5,384 bases of DNA from Bacteroidales bacterium (GTDB lineage Bacteria; Bacteroidota; Bacteroidia; Bacteroidales; Bacteroidaceae): NCBI GenBank assembly GCA_004555055.1, contig SFJN01000171.1, positions 1 to 5,384 of the forward strand, written 5' to 3'. A model generated the notes under the pieces. That model had not been told where the DNA came from, did not search any database, and worked only from the letters and a program-made list of their open reading frames with translations. Both the position numbers and the translations under genes were made by a program. Numbering within the stretch: position 1 is the stretch's first letter; each line of letters starts with the position of its first letter. Positions 1 to 5,384 of this stretch are shown here, one piece after another.

Positions 1-262
1 TACATTCATTTATCCTTTAATAAAAAGTAGGATAAAAGAACTTATGCAAATGCAAACCGGAGGAGCACAACAGCATATCAACAAAGGCAACATACAAGAT
101 ATGAAAATTGTATTATGTCCAAAGCCTATTTTGTCGGAGTACCATTCCATAACCCAAGAATTGTTTGGACAAATTGGAAATCTTTGTTTTGAGAACCTCC
201 GTCTCTCCACCCTCCGCGACACCCTTCTCCCACGTCTTATGTCTGGTCAAATCAAGCTATAA
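1..262 (+). CDS. hsdS: Type I restriction-modification specificity subunit HsdS, C-terminal fragment
   Basis: HsdS recognises the DNA target of a type I restriction-modification complex and bridges HsdM and HsdR. The reading frame is open to the left edge (first full codon at 2), so only the last 86 residues are visible and the ATG at 44 is internal. The fragment shows the end of a target-recognition domain with the conserved GGAQQHINKGNI segment. A helical spacer follows, and the family's typical tail RDTLLPRLMSGQIKL ends at TAA 260-262. Base composition changes inside the gene: about 33% GC up to roughly position 190, then about 53% to the stop (hand count). That fits the mosaic nature of hsdS genes, where recognition domains are exchanged and the tail is conserved. 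The next gene follows in the same direction after 85 bp (40 bp if the upstream start is used). HsdM and the first recognition domain must lie outside the window. The family call is firm; the specificity cannot be read. Confidence 0.9.
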   Translation, partial: TFIYPLIKSRIKELMQMQTGGAQQHINKGNIQDMKIVLCPKPILSEYHSITQELFGQIGNLCFENLRLSTLRDTLLPRLMSGQIKL

Positions 263-347
263 CTCACCATGGCAACAGACGGCGTGAAGCCGCAAGGCAG
301 CAATGGCATGTGCGAGATTGCCCTTAAAACCCAATAAAAGAACCACA

Positions 348-1055
348 ATGCCAGACCCTAAGAACATCAACCTGAGGCGATACGATGACGGTACGCCGAG
401 CATCATGCGGAAAGCAACGGTATATACCGACCTGCACTTCTACCGCAAGAGCGATGTGCTGGTGCAACTCACCAAGGCATTCTGCGAGCGTTTCCTGCCC
501 AAACACGGCGACCGCACCGTTGACCAGATGGTGCAGGCTGCCCGTTCCGTGAAGCAGAACATTGCCGAAGGTCTCACCGACGGACAGACCTCGTTCGAAA
601 CGGAGATCAAGCTGATGGGCATCGCCAAAGGCAGTAACCAGGAACTGCTGGAAGACTACCAAGACTATCTGAAGCAGCATGGGCTGAACGACTGGGCGAA
701 GGCAGGGCACATGCGCCAACGCTACGACAAACTTCTGGCGTTTTGCCGCACCCACAACGACCTGGCAGACTATGCGCCCCTCTTTCCTCATATGACCGAC
801 GAGGAGATGGCCAACACTGCCATCAGCCTCTGTCACATAGTGGACAAGACCATGACCAGCTTCATGGCAAAGCGTGACCGCGAATTTGTGGAAGAAGGTG
901 GCGTGCGCGAACGCATGACTGCCGCCCGCCTCGACATGCGAGACACTCAGAAACAGATTATCGCCCAGTTAGAACAGGAGAACGCAGCCCTGAAAGCCCG
1001 CATAGAAGCGCTGGAACGCGAGAACGCCGCGCTGAGAGGGGAGCGAAAGTTATAG
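348..1055 (+). CDS. Four-helix-bundle protein with suffix domain and C-terminal leucine zipper
   Basis: This belongs to the four-helix-bundle family related to the S23/intervening-sequence proteins of 23S rRNA. I believe it is the Bacteroidota subgroup carrying a 'suffix' domain. No biochemical function is established. Numbering from an alternative ATG at 303 (250 aa), the core spans about residues 34-130, with the signatures DRTVDQMVQAARSVKQNIAEG (split here as DRTVDQMVQ, 70-78, and AARSVKQNIAEG, 79-90) and GIAKGSNQELLEDYQDYL (106-123). The suffix region is about 131-200. The tail, about 219-245, is a leucine zipper with Leu223, 230, 237 and 244 seven apart and Ile220, Asn227, Ile234 and Asn241 in the alternate core positions, so it probably dimerises. 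I prefer the start at 348 (Met16 of the longer form, 235 aa). The 303 start adds residues outside the family core and has a less A-rich leader. The gene lies between hsdS and hsdR on the same strand, and its TAG stop is the first unit of the repeat array. No promoter was seen in front, so it is probably co-transcribed with hsdS. The product is acidic-basic mixed, with no signal peptide or membrane segment, so it is likely cytoplasmic. Confidence 0.82.
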   Translation: MPDPKNINLRRYDDGTPSIMRKATVYTDLHFYRKSDVLVQLTKAFCERFLPKHGDRTVDQMVQAARSVKQNIAEGLTDGQTSFETEIKLMGIAKGSNQELLEDYQDYLKQHGLNDWAKAGHMRQRYDKLLAFCRTHNDLADYAPLFPHMTDEEMANTAISLCHIVDKTMTSFMAKRDREFVEEGGVRERMTAARLDMRDTQKQIIAQLEQENAALKARIEALERENAALRGERKL

Positions 1056-1180
1056 AAGTAATAGGAGGTTCTAGAAAATCTAGGAGGTTCTAGAGGTTCT
1101 AGGAGTTCTAGAAATTCTAGAGGTTCTAGGAGTTCTAGAGATTCTAGAGGAACTAGATATTCTAGGAGGTTCTAGAAAAC
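1052..1180 (+). repeat. Tandem 9-10 bp CTAG repeat array, 14 units
   Basis: Fourteen units follow one another with TAG at a fixed place. ATAG begins at 1052 and 1061. CTAG begins at 1071, 1080, 1090, 1099, 1108, 1117, 1126, 1135, 1144, 1153, 1162 and 1172. The spacing is 9 bp except for three or four 10-bp units. The common unit is CTAG-(AGG/GAG/AAA)-TT. Perfect TTCTAGAA palindromes occur at 1069, 1106 and 1170. A higher-order 27-bp duplication (1090-1116 and 1117-1143) differs at one base. The array fills most of the 159-bp gap between the four-helix-bundle gene and hsdR, and its first TAG is that gene's stop codon. It is not a CRISPR array, since there are no spacers. It could be a protein-binding array, a structured RNA spacer or a slippage-prone tract. 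The repeat itself is certain; any role is inference. Confidence 0.95.
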
Positions 1181-1214
1181 CCAGAGAAACTGAAACCAAA
1201 ACAAACTAATCACT

Positions 1215-4200
1215 ATGTCTGCATTTTCGGAAGATACATACGAACAGGCTTTGATAAGTCTCTTCCAGAGTCTCGAAGGTAAGCCCTACCGCTATGTTTA
1301 CGGTCCGGACATTGAACGCGACTATAGCAATCCGCTGCTGGACGATGTGCTGCAGGAATCCTTGCAACGCATCAACCCTGCCTTGCCGGCTTCGGCCATC
1401 GACGATGCCATCAGGAAACTGCATCAGATTGAAGGCTCGTCGCTCTATGAGTGCAACTTCAAGTTCACGCAAATGATGCAATATGGCATCGAGGTGACCT
1501 TCTCTGCCGCCGGCCATGCCACAGGCATGCTCCATGAGGAACTTGCCCACTATGGCAGAGAAAACCGGGACGTGGAACGGCAGTCGGGCGAAAAGACACG
1601 GATTGTCAGCCTCATAGATTTCGAACATCCCGAGGAAAACGATTTCCTGGTCGTCAACCAGTTCACGGTCCACGACCTCGACACCAAACGTCCGGACATC
1701 GTGGTGTTTGTAAACGGCCTGCCATTGGTGGTCATCGAACTGAAATCGCCCAGCCGCGAAGAGACCGATGCCAGCGAGGCGTACCTTCAGATCCGCAACT
1801 ATCAGAAACTCATCCCCTCGCTCTTCGTCTACAATGCCTTCAATGTGCTGAGCGATATGGCGCTTACCAAAATCGGTACCGTCACGGCAAACGAAGACCG
1901 CTATATGGAGTGGAAACAGCCCAGCGGCGAGGTGGCCGACTACGATGTGGCCTTCAGGGCGGTGTTCACCCCCAAGGTGCTGCTCAACCTTTTGAGGAAC
2001 TATCTGCTCTTCGATGTCCGCGAAGGGCAGTATGCCAAGATACTGGCAGGCTATCACCAGTATTACGCTGTGGAGAAAGCCGCCGCCAGGGCCGAACGTG
2101 CAGTAAGGGAGAACGGCAAGATTGGGGTGTTCTGGCACACGCAGGGTTCGGGCAAGAGCCTTTCGATGGTTTTTCTGGCACACCATCCCAAGGTGCAGGC
2201 CATGCGCCCCACCATTGTGGTCATCACCGACCGCAACGACCTCGACGAACAGCTTTACGGGCAGTTCTCGCGCACCGTCGACTTTCTGCGCCAGCGTGCA
2301 GTGCAGTGCACGAGCCGCAACGCCGAGCACGACGACACCTCGCTCAGAGCCCTGCTGAAGAACCGCCATTCGGGCGGCATCATCTTCACCACCATGCAGA
2401 AGTTCGACGATTGGGACGGCGCCCTTTCCGACCGCCGGAACATCATCGTCATGACCGACGAGGCCCACCGCGGACAGTACGGGATGGAGGAGAAAATCGA
2501 TACCGAGGGAAATGTCCACATCGGCGCTGCCCGGAAAATCCGCAACTCGCTGCCCAATGCCTCGTACATCGGCTTCACCGGCACGCCCATCTCGGACAAG
2601 GACCGCGACACGCGCGAAATCTTCGGCGACGACATCGACGTCTACGATATGACGCAGGCCGTCAACGACGGCGCCACACGCCCCGTCTACTACGAGAGCC
2701 GGGTAATCAAGCTGAAGCTCAACGACGAAGTGCTGGCGCAGGTTGATGCCGAATACGACCGTCTGCGGGAAGAAGGTGCTTCGGAAACCGACATCGAGGC
2801 CCACAAGAAGGAGATGTCGCATATGGATGCCCTGCTGGGGAACGATGTGACCGTCAACGACCTTGTGACGGACATCATCGGCCACTACGAGGACAACCGC
2901 CAGCACATCTGCTGCGGCAAGGCGATGATTGTGGCCTACTCGCGCCCCATTGCCATGAAGATATACCACAGGATGCTTGAACTGCGCCCCGGATGGACAG
3001 AGAAAGTGAAGGTGGTGATGACCGGCGGCAACCAGGACCCCGAGGAGTGGGTGGACATCATCGGCGGCAAGGCCTACCGAAAGGAACTGGCGAGGAAGTT
3101 CAAGGACGTGAACGACCCGATGAAGATTGCCATTGTGGTGGACATGTGGCTGACGGGATTCGATGTGCCCTCGCTCGCCACGATGTACGTCTACAAACCC
3201 ATGAGGGACCACAACCTTATGCAGGCCATTGCACGGGTGAACCGCGTGTTCCCCGAAAAGGCCGGTGGCCTGGTCGTCGACTATGTGGGCATTGCGGCTG
3301 CCCTGAAGGAGGCGATGAAACGCTACACCAAGCGCGACCGCGACAACTACGGCGGAAACGACATCAAGGAAAAGGCCTATACGGAGTTTGTGGAAAAACT
3401 CGAAATCTGCCGCGACCTGTTGCACGGCTTCGACTATAGCGGTTTCCACTACGGTTCGCCAGCCGAACGTGCCGCACTCATCAAGGGTGCGGTCAACTTC
3501 ATGATTGCGCCCGAAAGGGAGGAGGTGTGCAAGGATTTTGTCCGGAATGCCGCCCTGCTGCGTCAGGCAGTGACGCTTTGCCGTTCGCTCCTCGTCGAGG
3601 ACGAACGCTATGAGGTGGGATTCATGGAGTCGGTACGCATACTGCTCATCCGCCTTCAGAGTCCCGGCAAGGTGACCAAAAAGGAAATCAACCGCCGCAT
3701 CGTGGCCCTCATCGAACAGAGCGTTGCCAGCGACGGCGTGGTGAACATCTTCGACGAGCAGACGGAATTCTCGCTTTTCGACGAGAAGTTTATGGAGGAG
3801 GTGCGGAAGATGAAGGAGAAGAACCTGGCTGCCAAGCTGCTCGAGGACCTGCTCCGTGGCCATGTGCGCACGATGGTCCGCTCGAACATTGTGACGGGCG
3901 AACTCTTCAGCAACCGGTTCAGCGAAACCCTCAACCGCTACATCAACGGCCTGCTCACCAACGAAGAGGTGATACAGGAACTGCTGGAACTGGCCAAGGA
4001 GATGATGGAGGCCGAGAAGGAGGGCAACGAGATGGGACTGACCAAGGAGGAAAAGGCATTCTACGATGCCCTGACCCGTCCGCAAGCCGTCAGGGACTTC
4101 TATTCGAACGACCAGCTGGTGTCGCTGACCAGAGACCTGACGGACATGCTGAGAAAGAACCGGACCATCGACTGGAACCGCCGGGAGTCGGAGCGAGCCA

Positions 4201-4325
4201 ATATGCGCCGCCTGGTCAAGCGGTTGCTGAAACGCTACAACTATCCGCCGGAGATGGCCGAAGATGCAATGAATGTGGTGCTGAGGCAGTGTGAGCAGTG
4301 GGCAGAGAACATGGATGTATCATAG
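1215..4325 (+). CDS. hsdR: Type I restriction enzyme, endonuclease/translocase subunit HsdR
   Basis: HsdR is the motor and nuclease of the type I complex. It binds HsdM2S, pulls unmodified DNA past the complex using ATP, and cuts at a distance. The 1036-aa length matches the EcoR124I-like (type IC) family. The N-terminal nuclease domain has the PD-(D/E)xK residues Asp161, Glu175 and Lys177 (PDIVVF...VVIELK), followed by the Q-x3-Y motif at Gln192/Tyr196. The superfamily 2 helicase motifs are in order: GSGKS 311-315 (Walker A, Lys314), DEAH 415-418 (motif II), TGTP 455-458 (motif III), VDMWLTGFD 642-650 (motif V) and QAIARVNR 670-677 (motif VI). The C-terminal helical domain (about 800-1036) includes GLTKEEKAFYDAL, usual for this family. 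All key residues are present and the frame is unbroken, so the protein should be active. The start ATG follows an A-rich leader and the repeat array, and no Shine-Dalgarno site lies at the right distance. A strong terminator follows 45 bp after the stop. High GC and strong codon bias create a 959-codon antisense open frame, which is a shadow. Confidence 0.98.
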   Translation: MSAFSEDTYEQALISLFQSLEGKPYRYVYGPDIERDYSNPLLDDVLQESLQRINPALPASAIDDAIRKLHQIEGSSLYECNFKFTQMMQYGIEVTFSAAGHATGMLHEELAHYGRENRDVERQSGEKTRIVSLIDFEHPEENDFLVVNQFTVHDLDTKRPDIVVFVNGLPLVVIELKSPSREETDASEAYLQIRNYQKLIPSLFVYNAFNVLSDMALTKIGTVTANEDRYMEWKQPSGEVADYDVAFRAVFTPKVLLNLLRNYLLFDVREGQYAKILAGYHQYYAVEKAAARAERAVRENGKIGVFWHTQGSGKSLSMVFLAHHPKVQAMRPTIVVITDRNDLDEQLYGQFSRTVDFLRQRAVQCTSRNAEHDDTSLRALLKNRHSGGIIFTTMQKFDDWDGALSDRRNIIVMTDEAHRGQYGMEEKIDTEGNVHIGAARKIRNSLPNASYIGFTGTPISDKDRDTREIFGDDIDVYDMTQAVNDGATRPVYYESRVIKLKLNDEVLAQVDAEYDRLREEGASETDIEAHKKEMSHMDALLGNDVTVNDLVTDIIGHYEDNRQHICCGKAMIVAYSRPIAMKIYHRMLELRPGWTEKVKVVMTGGNQDPEEWVDIIGGKAYRKELARKFKDVNDPMKIAIVVDMWLTGFDVPSLATMYVYKPMRDHNLMQAIARVNRVFPEKAGGLVVDYVGIAAALKEAMKRYTKRDRDNYGGNDIKEKAYTEFVEKLEICRDLLHGFDYSGFHYGSPAERAALIKGAVNFMIAPEREEVCKDFVRNAALLRQAVTLCRSLLVEDERYEVGFMESVRILLIRLQSPGKVTKKEINRRIVALIEQSVASDGVVNIFDEQTEFSLFDEKFMEEVRKMKEKNLAAKLLEDLLRGHVRTMVRSNIVTGELFSNRFSETLNRYINGLLTNEEVIQELLELAKEMMEAEKEGNEMGLTKEEKAFYDALTRPQAVRDFYSNDQLVSLTRDLTDMLRKNRTIDWNRRESERANMRRLVKRLLKRYNYPPEMAEDAMNVVLRQCEQWAENMDVS

Positions 4326-4370
4326 TGCCAGAGGGGCATGCACCTCAAATTCTGATGACACGACATGGCA

Positions 4371-4399
4371 GCCCTTCCCGCGACGGGAAGGGCCTTTTT
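4371..4399 (+). terminator. Rho-independent terminator downstream of hsdR
   Basis: A perfect 10-bp GC-rich stem pairs GCCCTTCCCG (4371-4380) with CGGGAAGGGC (4384-4393) around a 3-nt loop, and is followed by C and TTTTT (4395-4399). It lies 45 bp after the hsdR stop and would end the hsdS - four-helix-bundle - hsdR transcript. Confidence 0.88.
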
Positions 4400-4469
4400 G
4401 TGGCGAAAAACGAAGGTGGAGCGTACCGGGACGGGTGGCGACGGGAAGAAAATGAGGAGTTTCGAGGCG

Positions 4470-4495
4470 GTTTTTCCCGAAAATGGGGGAAAAAC
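4470..4495. repeat. 9-bp inverted repeat (hairpin)
   Basis: GTTTTTCCC (4470-4478) pairs with GGGAAAAAC (4487-4495) around an 8-nt loop. There is no T-run after the stem on the plus strand, so it is not a classic terminator. It is AT-rich, so its stability would be modest. The role is unknown. Confidence 0.6.
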
Positions 4496-4532
4496 GAGGG
4501 AAAAAGGATGAAAAACAGGGGATGGAAAGGCG

Positions 4533-4615
4533 AAAACATCGGACTTCTTCGGGGCAAAGTGCCGAGGTTTTGCACACAAAGTGCCGAGGTTTGTGCCCAA
4601 GAAGTCCGATGTTTT
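4533..4615. repeat. Compound element: 17-bp inverted arms enclosing a 16-bp direct repeat
   Basis: The outer arms are AAAACATCGGACTTCTT (4533-4549) and its exact reverse complement (4599-4615). Pairing continues inward with gaps (GGGCA 4552-4556 with 4594-4598). Between the arms, CAAAGTGCCGAGGTTT occurs twice, at 4555-4570 and 4577-4592, a 22-bp step. GCAC (4572-4575) can pair with GTGC on either side (4559-4562 or 4581-4584), giving alternative inner hairpins. The right arm runs into TTTTT (4612-4616), so on the plus strand it could act as a second terminator, and possibly in both directions for the convergent genes. The layout resembles a dispersed extragenic palindromic element rather than a gene. 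No coding content is recognisable. Confidence 0.85.
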
Positions 4616-4810
4616 TGATTTCCGAAGCGGAAAAGAGCGCAAAACCCCTCGGAAAAAGCCCTTCCCGATTGCCGCACCGACGGTGAGGTGTTGGCCACCG
4701 AGGCCATTTTAGGGCCGTTTTTACGCCGTTTTCCTCAAAATATTTTGACAAAATCCTCCTGAATAGGGCAAGCAACCGATGAATTTTTTGAATACGGATT
4801 TGCCCCCCTT

Positions 4811-5384
4811 TTATTTTTGTATGGCAATTAAAGGGAATGCAGAGAACAGTTCAAGGGCAGAGGCTGTCTCATCAATAAGTTTGCTCTTGACAAAGGCTTT
4901 TGTTTTCGCATCATTTAGCACCTCGCCAAGTCCTTGCATCAAGAGCTTCGGACTTGTCTCATGTACATGCTCTGCGCACCAGGCGGCATATTCACTGGCA
5001 CTCTTTCCTGTTCGCAAAGTAATAATTTCCTCATTGACCTGCGTATGATTCTGCAAAAAGAACCATACGTCGAAGATGTCGCGTGGAGAGAGCCGTTCTC
5101 CCATGGCACAGAGTTTATGGGCAAACATGTCAGGCATCGTCATCACACGGATATCCGTACCAGCCAATGAATGCATCTCATAATGGTTAGGATACTGACG
5201 TATGGAGATTTCCACCTTCAGCATTCGCTCGCCCTTACCATAATTCAGCACAAGCACAGGACCAAAAAGTTTCTTGGCTTCATCGTCAATAGTGCCAAAG
5301 CGAGTCAGTATAGCGCGTACTTTATCATATGCCAAGTCGAGCTTATCCGGATCAAGCAAATTGAAGTCAAGGTCGGTCGAGAAG
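4811..5384 (-). CDS. AbiEii/AbiGii-type nucleotidyltransferase (type IV toxin family), C-terminal part
   Basis: The family consists of nucleotidyltransferase-fold proteins. Characterised members are the toxin of AbiE-type abortive phage infection systems, and some modify tRNA ends. The frame is open past the right edge and 190 codons are visible, ending at TAA (4811-4813). The apparent start at 5359 is a TTG inside the domain, because the codons before it read FSTDLDFN. That is the family's S-x-DLDF active-site motif with the DxD metal-binding pair at fragment residues 4 and 6. A likely third acidic residue is the Glu in LKVEISIR (about residue 58). The family's second conserved block is MFAHKLCAMGERLSPRDIFD (about 86-105), with Lys90 and Arg101-Asp102. 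Full-length members are usually about 250-300 aa, so the true start and the glycine-rich motif lie beyond the window, as would any AbiEi antitoxin gene upstream. GC is lower than in hsdR. The gene converges on hsdR across 485 bp. The family is well supported; whether it acts as a toxin here is inference. Confidence 0.87.
   Translation of the reverse strand, partial: FSTDLDFNLLDPDKLDLAYDKVRAILTRFGTIDDEAKKLFGPVLVLNYGKGERMLKVEISIRQYPNHYEMHSLAGTDIRVMTMPDMFAHKLCAMGERLSPRDIFDVWFFLQNHTQVNEEIITLRTGKSASEYAAWCAEHVHETSPKLLMQGLGEVLNDAKTKAFVKSKLIDETASALELFSAFPLIAIQK

Larger units (their letters stand above)
4326..4810. other. Intergenic region between convergent hsdR and AbiEii-like gene
   Basis: This 485-bp stretch holds no convincing gene. 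It contains, in order, the hsdR terminator, a short hairpin (4470-4495), a purine-rich tract (4485-4536), a compound inverted/direct repeat (4533-4615), a 6-bp hairpin TTTCCG-AAG-CGGAAA (4619-4633), a weak 5-bp hairpin TGGCC/GGCCA followed by TTTT (4692-4710), and the AT-rich perfect palindrome CAAAATATTTTG (4736-4747). Several open frames cross it on both strands in overlapping registers. They have low-complexity translations and no recognisable domains, so I do not call them genes. No clear terminator for the minus-strand gene was found close to its stop. Confidence 0.75.

Noticed and set aside
269..337. A 22-codon ORF starting with ATG just after hsdS and overlapping the upstream part of the four-helix-bundle frame.
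   Set aside because: Too short, no recognisable product, and no ribosome site. It could be a leader peptide, but nothing supports that beyond an ATG.
303..347. Longer start for the four-helix-bundle gene (adds 15 residues).
   Set aside because: The extra residues lie outside the family core and the leader before 348 is more A-rich. It is kept as an alternative, not excluded.
303..1055. Diversity-generating retroelement suggested by the Avd-like four-helix fold.
   Set aside because: No reverse transcriptase or template/variable repeat pair is visible in the window, and the suffix domain and zipper differ from Avd.
1052..1180. CRISPR array interpretation of the CTAG repeats.
   Set aside because: The units are only 9-10 bp, directly adjacent and with no unique spacers. 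No cas genes are present.
1910..2746. A 278-codon plus-strand open frame inside hsdR.
   Set aside because: Arg/His/Gly-rich out-of-frame translation of hsdR with no domain; a shadow.
1206..4085. A 959-codon open frame antisense to hsdR.
   Set aside because: It mirrors a GC-rich, strongly biased hsdR. The translation is His/Val/Leu-rich with no recognisable domain, and the opposite strand has every HsdR motif in order. It is a shadow frame.
4241..4775. Three overlapping minus-strand open frames (120-151 codons) across the intergenic region, and two plus-strand ones.
   Set aside because: All cross the terminator and inverted repeats in different registers, with low-complexity Phe/Pro/Arg/Ser translations and no domain.
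4779..5048. Plus-strand open frame of 89 codons opposite the AbiEii-like gene.
   Set aside because: The minus strand encodes a protein with clear family motifs, and the plus-strand translation shows none.

Overview
The window looks like a defence-gene segment of a Bacteroidota chromosome, most likely Bacteroidales (Prevotella/Bacteroides-like). The reasons are a four-helix-bundle protein of a kind I associate with that phylum, and A-rich leaders rather than Shine-Dalgarno sites directly before the start codons. No rRNA, tRNA, CRISPR array or insertion sequence was found. The taxonomic call is an inference.

Layout, left to right. (1) Positions 1-262 hold the last 86 codons of a type I restriction-modification specificity subunit (HsdS), cut by the window edge. 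(2) Positions 348-1055 (or 303-1055) encode a four-helix-bundle protein with a C-terminal leucine zipper. (3) Starting in the stop codon of that gene is a tandem array of 14 units of 9-10 bp, each carrying TAG. The last 12 carry CTAG, normally a very rare tetranucleotide. (4) Positions 1215-4325 encode a full-length HsdR (1036 aa) with nuclease, helicase and C-terminal domains intact. (5) A strong intrinsic terminator lies at 4371-4399. (6) The rest of the 485-bp gap contains a hairpin, a purine-rich tract and a compound element of 17-bp inverted arms around two 16-bp direct repeats. (7) On the minus strand, converging on hsdR, is the 3' part of an AbiEii/AbiGii-type nucleotidyltransferase gene that runs off the right edge.

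How the parts work together. HsdS and HsdR, with an HsdM expected upstream, would form a type I restriction-modification complex. HsdS gives site specificity and HsdR gives ATP-driven translocation and cleavage. The four-helix-bundle gene is inserted between hsdS and hsdR in the same direction and is probably co-transcribed. Its role is unknown. The AbiEii-like gene belongs to a type IV toxin-antitoxin/phage-abortive family, which fits a defence island.

The most unusual item is the pairing of the four-helix-bundle/leucine-zipper gene with the phased CTAG array in the middle of the restriction operon. The known families do not explain it.
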